From positions 62,001 to 126,000 of the forward strand of contig JADGRQ010000002.1 of assembly GCA_017880775.1 (NCBI GenBank): 64,000 nt of DNA, given 5' to 3'. The translations under genes were made by a program, and so were the position numbers. Below the pieces are notes generated by a model, which was not told the DNA's origin, searched no databases, and saw nothing but the letters and a program-made list of their open reading frames with translations. Source of the DNA: Burkholderiales bacterium (lineage in GTDB: Bacteria > Pseudomonadota > Gammaproteobacteria > Burkholderiales > SG8-39). Positions 9,443-17,627 of this stretch are shown here, piece after piece; the stretch's first letter is position 1; the number at the start of each line of letters is the position of its first letter.

Positions 9443-10342
9443 ATGAACTTCTCAACAATCGATCGCCGCAAGTTCCTCAAACTTGCGGGAGTGGGCGGCG
9501 CGGTGTTCGCGTCGGGATTGCCCGGCTGGGCCGAGGCGCAAGGGGCGCCCGGGGCTGCGGACTTCCTGTTCGTCCAGCTCTCCGATATTCACTGGGGTTT
9601 CCAGGGACCGCCAAATCCTGACGCCGGCGGCACGCTGCAGAAGGCCATCGCTGCCGTCAACGAGCTATCGCCACAACCCGATTTTGTCATTTTTACCGGC
9701 GACCTGACCCATACCACTGACGATCCGCAGGAACGCCGCCGCCGCATGACGCAGTTCAAGGAGATCGCCTCCGCAATCAAGGTCAAGGACGTGAGGTTCA
9801 TCCCGGGCGAACACGACGCGTCCCTTGACCGCGGCAAGGCGTACAGCGAATTCTTCGGCCAGACACACTACACTTTCGACCACCAGGGCATGCACTTCAT
9901 CGTCCTCGACAACGTGTCCGACCCCGCCGCCGCGCTGGGCGAGGAACAGCTCGCGTGGTTCAAGACCGAACTCGACCGGCTCGATCGGGACACGCGCATC
10001 GTCGTCTTCACTCACCGGCCGCTGTTCGATCTGATGCCGCAGTGGGATTGGGCCACGCGCGACGGTGCCAAGGCGGTCGAACTGCTGATGCCGTTCCCGA
10101 ACGTGACCGTGTTCTACGGACACATCCACCAGGAGAACCACCACGCCACCGGCCACATCCAGCACCACGCCGCAAAATCGCTGATCTTTCCGCTGCCGGC
10201 GCCCGGCTCGCAGCCAAAGCGAACTCCGCTGGCGTGGAATCCCGAGCAACCCTACAGCGGCCTCGGTTTCCGCCAGGTGGCGGCGAAGCCGGCCGCGTAC
10301 CAGTTCGACCTGACTGAATTGCCGGTAGTGAAGAAGGCATGA
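9443..10342 (+). CDS. Tat-exported metallophosphoesterase
   Basis: A calcineurin-like phosphoesterase of 299 residues. The N-terminus 'DRRKFLKLAGVGGAVFASG' is a Tat-type signal, so it acts in the periplasm. Metal-binding motifs are in order: 'LSDIHWG' (D-x-H), 'FTGDLTHT' (GD), 'PGEHDAS' (where GNHD is usual), 'FTHRPL' and 'FYGHIHQEN' (GHxH). The GNHD motif has Glu for Asn, a noticeable variation. ATG 9443 is preceded by GGAGG at 9433-9437. It overlaps the cupredoxin gene by ATGA and the two are probably cotranslated. The substrate is unknown. Confidence 0.88.
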   Translation: MNFSTIDRRKFLKLAGVGGAVFASGLPGWAEAQGAPGAADFLFVQLSDIHWGFQGPPNPDAGGTLQKAIAAVNELSPQPDFVIFTGDLTHTTDDPQERRRRMTQFKEIASAIKVKDVRFIPGEHDASLDRGKAYSEFFGQTHYTFDHQGMHFIVLDNVSDPAAALGEEQLAWFKTELDRLDRDTRIVVFTHRPLFDLMPQWDWATRDGAKAVELLMPFPNVTVFYGHIHQENHHATGHIQHHAAKSLIFPLPAPGSQPKRTPLAWNPEQPYSGLGFRQVAAKPAAYQFDLTELPVVKKA

Positions 10343-10731
10343 AAACGAGCGCAATCGCGACATGGACGCGCCGGCGCTGGCTCAAGGCAGCGGCGGTCGC
10401 TGCCGCGCCGGCGCTGGGTCTGGGCGTATATCACGCCGCCGCAGCGCCCCGCGAGGTCGTGATCAGCATGACGGTCAAGCGTTTCGAGTTTTCAAAAAAA
10501 GTGATCGTCGTCAAAAAGGGCGTGCCGGTCGTGATCGAGATCACGTCGCTTGACGTGCCGCACGGCTTTTCCGTTCCTGACTTCCACGCACGGGCGGAGG
10601 TCGTGATGCCCGGGATCGTGACTAAGGTGCGCTTCACGCCCGACAAAACCGGGGAGTTCCAGTTTCTATGCGATATCTTCTGTGGCGACAAGCACGATGA
10701 GGTGGAGGGGAAATTGATCGTAACCGCTTGA
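10339..10731 (+). CDS. exported cupredoxin with a CuA-like metal loop
   Basis: A 130-residue protein with a twin-arginine-like signal 'RRRWLKAAAVAAAPALGLG' and a cupredoxin domain. The likely copper ligands are His in 'DVPHGFSV' and the C-terminal loop 'CDIFCGDKHDEVEG'. The loop spacing C-x3-C-x3-H matches the CuA site of cytochrome oxidase subunit II. The residue where CuA has Met (C-x3-C-x3-H-x2-M) is Val here, so the site may bind a single copper or act as a chaperone. It is cotranslated with the phosphoesterase (ATGA overlap). Confidence 0.85.
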   Translation: MKTSAIATWTRRRWLKAAAVAAAPALGLGVYHAAAAPREVVISMTVKRFEFSKKVIVVKKGVPVVIEITSLDVPHGFSVPDFHARAEVVMPGIVTKVRFTPDKTGEFQFLCDIFCGDKHDEVEGKLIVTA

Positions 10732-10750
10732 AATCCGTTTGTTCGCCTTG

Positions 10751-10779
10751 CCGGTCGAACGGTAGTACTGTTCGACCGG
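10751..10779. repeat. perfect 10-bp inverted repeat between two genes
   Basis: CCGGTCGAAC (10751-10760) and GTTCGACCGG (10770-10779) are exact inverted copies with a 9-base loop. They lie between the cupredoxin stop and the SDR ribosome binding site (AGGAGG just after). No T-run follows, so it is either a weak or Rho-assisted transcript end or an operator for the SDR gene. Confidence 0.5.
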
Positions 10780-10798
10780 GAACAACAGGAGGGCGAAG

Positions 10799-11569
10799 AT
10801 GGATCTCAAGGGGAAAGTCGCGGTAATTACTGGCGCTGCGAGCGGGATCGGCCGCGCTACCGCGCTGCGTTTTGCGCGTGAAGGCGCAGCCGGCATCGTC
10901 GTCGCCGACCTGAACGCCGAGGGATTGAAACCAGTCGCCAACGAGACCGGAGGCCTCGCGGTGACCTGCGACGTGAGTAAGGAAAGCGATATCCAGCGAC
11001 TGGTGCGCGAGGCCGAGGCGCGATACGGCAGCATCGACGTCTACTTCTCGAACGCAGGCATCGTCGCGCGCGGCGGCCTGGATACGCCGGACGAGGTCTG
11101 GGAACGGCACTGGAAAATACACGTCATGGCGCACGTCTGGGCCGCGCGCGCGGTGGTCGAGAACATGGTGGCGCACGGCGGCGGCTATTTCGTGCTCACC
11201 GCCTCGGCTGCCGGCCTGCTCAACATCGTTGAGTCGGCGCCCTATGGCGTGACCAAGCACGGCACCGTCGCATTCGCGGAGTGGCTGGCGATCGCATACG
11301 GGCGGCGCGGCGTGCATGTATCCTGCCTGTGTCCTCAGGCGGTCCTTACCGGGATGTACAAGGGCGAGGGTTCGGCGGGCGTCGACGGCGCGCTGACGGC
11401 CGAGCAGGTTGCCGATGAAATCGTCAAGGTGATGGCGCAGGAAACCTTTCTCATCCTGCCGCATCCACAAGTACTCGATTACATGCGCGCCAAGACGTCC
11501 AACTACGACCGCTGGATCGGCGGCATGCAGAAGATCTTCCTCAGGCAGCAGCCTCAGTCGCTTGGCTAA
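10799..11569 (+). CDS. short-chain dehydrogenase/reductase
   Basis: A classical SDR of 256 residues. The NAD(P)-binding glycine motif is 'TGAASGIG' (about 11-18), 'VVADLNAEG' follows the second strand with Asp favouring NAD, '[11 protein letters not shown]' is the NAG motif, and the catalytic Ser-Tyr-Lys set is in 'LTASAAG' and 'YGVTKHG'. The substrate is not predictable. A strong AGGAGG precedes ATG 10799. The gene ends 4 bases into the convergent yacG gene. Confidence 0.9.
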   Translation: MDLKGKVAVITGAASGIGRATALRFAREGAAGIVVADLNAEGLKPVANETGGLAVTCDVSKESDIQRLVREAEARYGSIDVYFSNAGIVARGGLDTPDEVWERHWKIHVMAHVWAARAVVENMVAHGGGYFVLTASAAGLLNIVESAPYGVTKHGTVAFAEWLAIAYGRRGVHVSCLCPQAVLTGMYKGEGSAGVDGALTAEQVADEIVKVMAQETFLILPHPQVLDYMRAKTSNYDRWIGGMQKIFLRQQPQSLG

Positions 11570-11754
11570 TTCGGCGCCTCGGACTCAGGATCAGGCGGCG
11601 TGGTATCGGGCATGCGGTAGGACTCGTTGGCCCAAGCGCCCAGATCGATCAGCCGGCAGCGTTCGCTGCAGAACGGGCGAAACAGGTTGTTCGGGCTGAA
11701 TAGCGCGTGCGTGCCGCAACGTGGACACGCAACCTCGCGCGGCTTTGCCTGCAT
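11566..11754 (-). CDS. yacG: DNA gyrase inhibitor YacG, zinc protein
   Basis: A 62-residue protein with the four cysteines of the YacG zinc site: 'CPRCG' and '[19 protein letters not shown]', the family hallmark. The rest is an acidic, proline-rich tail. YacG binds GyrB and inhibits gyrase. It is the last gene of the minus-strand block with zapD, coaE and pilD, the standard proteobacterial arrangement, starting 2 bases beyond the zapD stop. Confidence 0.93.
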   Translation of the reverse strand: MQAKPREVACPRCGTHALFSPNNLFRPFCSERCRLIDLGAWANESYRMPDTTPPDPESEAPN

Positions 11755-11756
11755 AG

Positions 11757-12515
11757 CTACAGATTGCAGAACGTCAGTTCGAAAGCGACGTCGGAGTCCG
11801 CCGTGCGCGGACGGGGATCCTCGCCGCCCTGGGTGAGGAAGCGGATGTTGAGTACGTATTTGTTGGCGCTGATCTCCGGCACGCAGGCAAGCGCGTCCTC
11901 GAGCCGCACGCGCATCATCTGCGCGACGCGCCCGCCGAGCATCTGCTGGAACGTACCCTGCGGCGCGATCATCTGCACCGGCTTGCCCGATTCGCGCAGG
12001 ATGCGCAGGATGATCGCGGTGCCGTCGCGCAAGGGGTAGAGCGGGCTGGTCCAGCGCGCGAGTTGCGCGACGCGCTCATCGGCCGGGCGGTGCAGCCAGA
12101 AGTGGTACGAGGGCAGGTCGAACTCGCACGCGCCGCCGGGAATGCCGGTGCGCTGCTTGATCGACATCAGCCATTCGTTCTCGCGCAGGTACTGGCCGAT
12201 GCGCCCGGTCATGCCGAACAGCGCAGTCGAAACCTGCTCGATGTCGGCGAGCACCTCCGAGAGCGCGTCCTCGGAAATCTCGGGATTGTTGCGGAATGCG
12301 AGCAGCACCTGCTTCTGGCGCTCGAGTTCCTGCAGCAGGTCGGATTTGAGGTCCGCGCGCCCGGCGACCTCCATGATCTCGAACAGCGTCAGCAGCGCGA
12401 CGTGGTGGTCGTGCGCTTCAGTGCGCTGGATGAAGCTGCGTGAGCGCTCGAACAGGTCTTCCAGGCGCAGCAGCGTGCGGATGCGCTCATTGAGAGGATA
12501 TTCGTAGATGATCAC
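11757..12515 (-). CDS. zapD: cell division protein ZapD
   Basis: A 252-residue ZapD (DUF1342) that cross-links FtsZ filaments at mid-cell. Typical segments are the N-terminal '[20 protein letters not shown]', '[11 protein letters not shown]', '[12 protein letters not shown]' and the basic 'QGTFQQML' loop. Length and start are as expected. It sits between coaE and yacG as in E. coli and most betaproteobacteria. A 91-base gap without visible features separates it from coaE. Confidence 0.95.
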   Translation of the reverse strand: MIIYEYPLNERIRTLLRLEDLFERSRSFIQRTEAHDHHVALLTLFEIMEVAGRADLKSDLLQELERQKQVLLAFRNNPEISEDALSEVLADIEQVSTALFGMTGRIGQYLRENEWLMSIKQRTGIPGGACEFDLPSYHFWLHRPADERVAQLARWTSPLYPLRDGTAIILRILRESGKPVQMIAPQGTFQQMLGGRVAQMMRVRLEDALACVPEISANKYVLNIRFLTQGGEDPRPRTADSDVAFELTFCNL

Positions 12516-12606
12516 AACGGCGCGTGCCGGTTTCTCGCCGGCTTCTCGGTCAGAGGAAAACTGTCTGGATTTTGAAGCATCTGGAAGGTGCTGACAACCG
12601 AGAACC

Positions 12607-13218
12607 TCAGTTTCCCGCCGCTCGGGCGAGTTCGAGGTAACGCCGGTGCAGGCCGGCGACCTGCGCTTCGAGCGCTTCGGGGGCCCCCGAGTTGTCGATC
12701 ACGTCGTCCGCCGCGGCGAGCCGCTCGGCGCGCGGCACCTGCGCGGCAATGATGCGCTGCACCTCGCCGGTGGCGAGGCCGCTGCGCGAACCGACCCGCT
12801 CGATCTGCAGTGGTTCGGGGCAATCGACCACCAGCACGCGCTGCACGCGTTCGCGATAGCCGGGCGATTCAATCAACAGCGGCACGACGTGGATCACGTA
12901 CGGCGCCGACGCTCGAGCGATGCGGCGCTGCGACTCGGCGCGAATCATCGGGTGCAGGATCGCCTCCAGCGCCCGGCGCTCCGCGGGAACGCCAAACACA
13001 CGCTCGCGCATTTTGGCGCGATCCAGCGCGCCGCGGGAATCCACGACGTCCGCGCCGAAGCGCGCGGTGATGGCACGCAGCGCGGCACCGCCCGGTGCGG
13101 TGAGTTCGTGCGCAAGCGCGTCGGCGTCGACCACGCATGCGCCCAGGGCGGCGAACAGATCGGCCGCGCGGCTCTTGCCGCTGCCGATGCCCCCCGTCAA
13201 GCCCACGACAAACGGCAT
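12607..13218 (-). CDS. coaE: dephospho-CoA kinase
   Basis: CoaE phosphorylates dephospho-CoA in the last step of coenzyme A synthesis. The 203-residue protein has Walker A 'GLTGGIGSGKS' at the N-terminus, 'VVDADALAHEL' (the DAD substrate motif) and the lid region 'RSGLATGEVQRII'. It lies 13 bases downstream of pilD in the pilC-pilD-coaE-zapD-yacG order. Confidence 0.95.
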   Translation of the reverse strand: MPFVVGLTGGIGSGKSRAADLFAALGACVVDADALAHELTAPGGAALRAITARFGADVVDSRGALDRAKMRERVFGVPAERRALEAILHPMIRAESQRRIARASAPYVIHVVPLLIESPGYRERVQRVLVVDCPEPLQIERVGSRSGLATGEVQRIIAAQVPRAERLAAADDVIDNSGAPEALEAQVAGLHRRYLELARAAGN

Positions 13219-13231
13219 CCCGCCCCCGCCG

Positions 13232-14092
13232 TCATCTGAGCAGCGGGAGATACGACTGCAGAATCTGCGGGCCCCAGAAGATCGCGATCACCCCCGCAGC
13301 TGCAAGATACGGCCCGAACGGAATCGGATTGTCGCGGCCGCGCCTGGCGATGGTCATCAGCGCGATACCGACCACTGCGCCGACCAGCGAAGAAAGCAGG
13401 ATCACCTGCGGCAGGGCCTGCCAGCCGAGCCAGGCGCCGATCGCCGCAAGCAGCTTGAAATCGCCGTAGCCCATGCCTTCCTTGCCGGTGGCGAACTTGA
13501 ACAGCCAATATACCGACCACAGCGAAAGGTAGCCCGCGACCGCGCCGATCACCGCCGCGGAGAGCGGCGCAAAGGTTTCGAACAGGTTGGCGAGCAGGCC
13601 CGCCCAGAGCAGCGGCAGCGTGATGTCGTCGGGCAGCAACTGGGTGTCGGCGTCGATGAGCGCAAGCGCAACGAGGCTCCACCCGAACAGCATCGCGCCG
13701 AATGCCGCGGGCTTCGGCCCGAAATGCGCCGCGCAGTAGGCTGCCAGCAGTCCGGCGGCGAGTTCGACGATCGGATAGCGCAGTCCGATTTTCGCGCGGC
13801 ACGCGGAGCACGTGCCGCGCAGCAATGCATAGCTCAGCAGCGGCACGTTCTCGAGCGCAGTGATGCGGTGGCCGCAGGCGGGGCAGCGTGAACGGGGTAC
13901 CACCAGGTTGTAGCGCTCAGTCGCCGGCGCGGGCTGGCCCTGCAGCTCCGCGCGCTGCGCCTGCCAATCGCGTTCCAACATCCTGGGCAGGCGATAGATG
14001 ACGACGTTGAGAAACGAGCCTGCACAAAGCCCGAGGGCCAGTGCGGCCCAGGGAAACACGGCCGGCTGCGTGAGCCAGCCAAGCGAAGTCAT
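13232..14092 (-). CDS. pilD: type IV prepilin peptidase/N-methyltransferase
   Basis: PilD cleaves and N-methylates prepilins in the inner membrane. The 286-residue protein has the cytoplasmic zinc domain (two CxxC pairs: 'CPACGHR' and 'CSACRAKIG') followed by eight or so hydrophobic helices. The catalytic aspartates are in 'LIDADTQLLPDDIT' and 'GMGYGDFKLLAAIG' (GxGD). The gene starts 4 bases after the pilC stop. Confidence 0.95.
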   Translation of the reverse strand: MTSLGWLTQPAVFPWAALALGLCAGSFLNVVIYRLPRMLERDWQAQRAELQGQPAPATERYNLVVPRSRCPACGHRITALENVPLLSYALLRGTCSACRAKIGLRYPIVELAAGLLAAYCAAHFGPKPAAFGAMLFGWSLVALALIDADTQLLPDDITLPLLWAGLLANLFETFAPLSAAVIGAVAGYLSLWSVYWLFKFATGKEGMGYGDFKLLAAIGAWLGWQALPQVILLSSLVGAVVGIALMTIARRGRDNPIPFGPYLAAAGVIAIFWGPQILQSYLPLLR

Positions 14093-14096
14093 TGTT

Positions 14097-15329
14097 TCAG
14101 ACGGCTTGGCCCAGCTTGAAGATCGGCAGGTACATCGCGATGACCATGCCGCCGATCAGCGTGCCCAGCACCACCATGATGACCGGCTCCATCAGGCTGG
14201 AGAGCGCGTCGACGGCGTCGTCGACCTCGGCCTCGAAGAAGTCCGCCACCTTGCCGAGCATCGCGTCGAGCGCGCCCGTCTCTTCGCCGATCTGGCACAT
14301 CTGCAGCACCATGCTCGGGAATACGTTGGCGTTCTGCATCGCCTGCGTGAGCGACGTGCCTTGCGAGACTTCCTGCTGGATCTGCTTGGTCGCCGACGCG
14401 TACACGTAGTTGCCCGAGGCACCCCCCACCGAATCCAGCGCCTCGACCAGCGGCACGCCCGCGGCGAACATCGTCGATAACGTGCGCGTCCATCGCGCAA
14501 TGGTCGAAATGCGCACCAGGTGCCCGAATACCGGCATCCTGAGCATCAGCCGATCCATGAAGATCTGCACCGGGAGCGAGCGCTTCCAGCTCCAGAGGAA
14601 GCCGTAGATCCCGCCGCCGACGACGCCGAAAATGAGCCACCAGTACCTCACGAAGTAATCGGAGATCGCCATCACGACCAGGGTCGGTGTGGGCAGGTCG
14701 GCGCCGAAACTGGTGAACACCTGCTTGAACGCGGGGATCACGAAAATCATGATCACGGCCGTGATGATGAAGGCCACCGCGATGATCGCGATCGGATAGA
14801 ACAGCGCGGCCTTGATCTTCGATTTGATAGCGAGGGTTTTTTCCTTGTAGTTGGCCAGGCGCTCGAGCAGGGTTTCGAGGATCCCTGCGGCCTCGCCGGC
14901 CGCGACCAGATTGCAGTAGAGATTGTCGAAGTGCAGCGGGTGCTTGCGGAATGCCGCGGCCAGCGGAGAGCCGGTCTCCACGTCGGTTTTCACCTCGCCC
15001 AACAGTCGCGCCACCGCCGGGTTCGTCGCGCCCTTGCCGACGATCTCGAACGACTGCAGCAGCGGAACGCCGGCCTTCATCATCGTCGCCAACTGGCGCG
15101 TGAACAGCGAGATGTCCTTTTCGGTGACTTTGCCGCCGCCCCCAAGCCGCTGCCTCTTGACCTTCGAGACGCGGATGCCCTGACGGCGCAGGATGGCATT
15201 GACGGCGGCCTCGCCGGCTGCGCGGATTTCGCCGCGCACCGCCTTGCCCGCCTTGTCCTTGCCTTCCCAGAGGAAGCTGAGTTCCCTGGGACCTTTCGTT
15301 GCCGCTGGCGCTGCTGCTGCCGTCGCCAT
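14097..15329 (-). CDS. pilC: type IV pilus inner-membrane platform protein PilC
   Basis: A 410-residue GspF-family protein. Two homologous GspF domains (about residues 75-200 and 280-400) each carry cytoplasmic helices and a membrane segment, for example 'LFTRQLATMMKAGVPLLQS' and 'WTRTLSTMFAAGVPLVEAL'. PilC forms the platform through which PilB and PilT act. The N-terminus 'LSFLWEGKDKAGKAVRGEIR' is typical for PilC. The pilB ATPase gene that usually precedes pilC is not here; a CorC-type gene is upstream instead. Confidence 0.95.
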   Translation of the reverse strand: MATAAAAPAATKGPRELSFLWEGKDKAGKAVRGEIRAAGEAAVNAILRRQGIRVSKVKRQRLGGGGKVTEKDISLFTRQLATMMKAGVPLLQSFEIVGKGATNPAVARLLGEVKTDVETGSPLAAAFRKHPLHFDNLYCNLVAAGEAAGILETLLERLANYKEKTLAIKSKIKAALFYPIAIIAVAFIITAVIMIFVIPAFKQVFTSFGADLPTPTLVVMAISDYFVRYWWLIFGVVGGGIYGFLWSWKRSLPVQIFMDRLMLRMPVFGHLVRISTIARWTRTLSTMFAAGVPLVEALDSVGGASGNYVYASATKQIQQEVSQGTSLTQAMQNANVFPSMVLQMCQIGEETGALDAMLGKVADFFEAEVDDAVDALSSLMEPVIMVVLGTLIGGMVIAMYLPIFKLGQAV

Positions 15330-15447
15330 GCCTGTTTTCCTCCTGAGGCGCCGCTACCAGCGGCGATGATGCACCGGCAGGTGTATTTTGTAAAGGCTCA
15401 GGTTTCCGGCGTAACCGATTGAGAAAAATGGGAATTAGACGTTTTAA

Positions 15448-16731
15448 TCAGGCCTCGGCGGAGGCCTCCGGCGAATCGGCCGGACGGAACAGCCGAGCAG
15501 CTTTTACGGCCCGCCCCTGGGCATGCACGATCTCGATGCGCACGCCGGCAATGCGGATGCTCACGTCGGCCTCGGGGATATCCTGCAGATGTTCGAGGAT
15601 CAGCCCGTTGAGCGTCTTCGGGCCGTCGAGCGGCAGATTCAGTCCCAGCGCCCGGTTCACGTCGCGCACCGGCGTGCCACCATCGACCGCGACCGAACCA
15701 TCCGGGCCCCAGGCGAGTTCGGCCGCACCGGGCAGCGAGGTAGTGAACTTTCCGATGATTTCCTCGATGATGTCCTCGAGCGTCACCAGCCCCATCAGTT
15801 CGCCGTACTCGTCGACGACCAGCGCGATGCTCTCGTGGTTCTCCTGGAAGTACTGCAGTTGCGCGAGCACCGGGGTCGCGGCGGGGACGAAGTAGGGTTC
15901 CGCGAGCAGCTCGAGCAGCGCCGCCCGGTCGAGCGTGCCGGCCTGCAGCGCCCGCAGTACCTTTCGCAGGTGCAACATGCCGGCCACCTCGCGCCCGCCG
16001 TCGCGGAACACCGGCAGGCGCATGTGGTAGCTCGTGGCAAGGTGGCGGGCAATCGTTTCCGGCGTGTCTTCGAGGTTGACCGCCTCGATGCGCGCGCGCG
16101 GCAGCATGATGTCCTGCACAGTGATGTCCCCGAGGTCGAACAGATTGAGAAGGATGGACACGTGCTTCTTCGGCATGAAGCTCGATGACTCGAGCACGAT
16201 GAAGCGGATCTCCTCCGGCGAGAGTTGCTGGGCCTCGGGCTCGGGCCGTATGCGCATCAGCCGGAGCAGCGGCTGGACGAACAAGTTGACAAACCAGATC
16301 GCGGGCTGGAACAGCCACAGCATGGGCTTGAGTACGTAGGCGAGCAGCAGCCCGATGCGCTCCGGATAGGTCGCGCCGATCACCTTGGGCGTGATTTCCG
16401 AGAAGACAATGATCAGGAACGATATCGCCAGCGTGCTCACCGCGTAGGCGAGCTTGTCCTCGCCGAGCAGGCGCACTGAGATCACGCCAGCGAGCGTGGC
16501 CGCGCCCGCGCTGGCGAGCGTGTTGCCGATCAGGATTGCGCCGAGCAGCCGGTCGGTGCGCGCAATGAGTTCCGCCGCCCGTTTCGCTCCGCCGTGGCCC
16601 CGGGAGACGAGGTGGCGCAGCCTGTAGCGGTTGAGCGCCATCATGCTGGTTTCGGCGATCGAGAAGAACGCCACCAGCACGAGCAGCAACACCAGCAGTG
16701 CGAGCTCCGCCGGGAGAGGGACGTCCTCCAT
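15448..16731 (-). CDS. CNNM/CorC family membrane protein (HlyC/CorC-like)
   Basis: A 427-residue protein with an N-terminal CNNM transmembrane domain (about 1-190, 'FFSIAETSMMALNRYRL'), a CBS-pair domain ('DIMLPRARIEAVNLEDTPET', 'VVDEYGELMGLVTLEDIIEE') and a C-terminal transporter-associated (CorC_HlyC) domain. Such proteins are implicated in magnesium or cobalt homeostasis; older 'hemolysin' names are misleading. ATG 16731 overlaps the stop of the upstream CcsA-like gene (TGATG), so the two are probably cotranslated. Confidence 0.93.
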   Translation of the reverse strand: MEDVPLPAELALLVLLLVLVAFFSIAETSMMALNRYRLRHLVSRGHGGAKRAAELIARTDRLLGAILIGNTLASAGAATLAGVISVRLLGEDKLAYAVSTLAISFLIIVFSEITPKVIGATYPERIGLLLAYVLKPMLWLFQPAIWFVNLFVQPLLRLMRIRPEPEAQQLSPEEIRFIVLESSSFMPKKHVSILLNLFDLGDITVQDIMLPRARIEAVNLEDTPETIARHLATSYHMRLPVFRDGGREVAGMLHLRKVLRALQAGTLDRAALLELLAEPYFVPAATPVLAQLQYFQENHESIALVVDEYGELMGLVTLEDIIEEIIGKFTTSLPGAAELAWGPDGSVAVDGGTPVRDVNRALGLNLPLDGPKTLNGLILEHLQDIPEADVSIRIAGVRIEIVHAQGRAVKAARLFRPADSPEASAEA

Positions 16732-17600
16732 CAGCCCCGGCCGAGAATGACTTCGAGCACGAAACGGCTGCCGACATACGCCAGCATCAGCAGCGCGAAA
16801 CCGAACAGGGTCCAGCGCAGCGCGGTGCGGCCGCGCCAGCCCCGCAGGGTGCGTCCGCCGAGCAGTACCGCGAAGGTGAGCCACGACAGGACGGCAAACA
16901 GCGTCTTGTGGTCGAAGCGGAACGCGCGCCCGAACAGCGTCTCCGAGAACAGCACGCCGGTGGCGAGGGTCAGCGTGAGCAGGATGAACGCGGCGGCGAT
17001 CAGCCGGAACAGCAACCGCTCGAGCGTGAGCAGCGGTGGCATGGAGGACCACGGACCGCCCAGCGGCCCGGATGGCTCGCGCTCCGCCTGCGCATGCACG
17101 CGGTGCAGCCGGCGCTCCACGAACGCCATCAGCACCGCATGCAGCATCGCGATGGTGAATACGCTGTAGGCGAGCATGCCGAGGATCAGGTGAATGCGGA
17201 ACTCGAACTCGGCAGCGTGCGCCCCGCTCGCAATGCCGGGAAACAGCGCCGGCAGCGGCGCGGCGAGCGCGGCAAGCGGCAGCACCAGCGGCAGCATTCC
17301 GTCCAGGGTGTAGAACAGGCTCTCGACCCAGTACAGCAGCACGCCCATCCACAGCATGACCGACAGCGCCTGGCCGAAGCCGAAGCGCAGTTCCTGCGGC
17401 GCGACCAGGTCGGCGTACAGCAGCCAGGTGTGCAACGCGAGCGGCGCGAGCAGCGCGACGCGCTCCCAGGCGAGTATTCCCGCCACAGGCGGAGCCGCGC
17501 GTTCGCGTGGCGGGCGCGCATTCCACCGCGTGCGCCAGAAGTGCAGCGCGAGCGCCGCGTACAGCAGGCTCGTGAGGCCGTACAGTAGAATGCCGGGCAT
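16731..17600 (-). CDS. CcsA-like inner-membrane cytochrome c assembly protein (YpjD type)
   Basis: A 289-residue protein with about eight transmembrane helices. It has the CcsA/CcmC-type core including 'HTWLLYADL', 'RIHLILGMLAYSVF' and 'FRFDHKTLFAVLSWLTF', where conserved histidines could bind haem. Proteins of this kind are commonly encoded beside ffh in proteobacteria and called cytochrome c biogenesis or YpjD proteins. The true role is not settled. ATG 17600 is preferred over the TTG three bases upstream. It diverges from ffh with about 27 bases between the starts. Confidence 0.85.
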   Translation of the reverse strand: MPGILLYGLTSLLYAALALHFWRTRWNARPPRERAAPPVAGILAWERVALLAPLALHTWLLYADLVAPQELRFGFGQALSVMLWMGVLLYWVESLFYTLDGMLPLVLPLAALAAPLPALFPGIASGAHAAEFEFRIHLILGMLAYSVFTIAMLHAVLMAFVERRLHRVHAQAEREPSGPLGGPWSSMPPLLTLERLLFRLIAAAFILLTLTLATGVLFSETLFGRAFRFDHKTLFAVLSWLTFAVLLGGRTLRGWRGRTALRWTLFGFALLMLAYVGSRFVLEVILGRG

Positions 17601-17627
17601 CAATTTAGTCTACCACCGGGTAATTCC

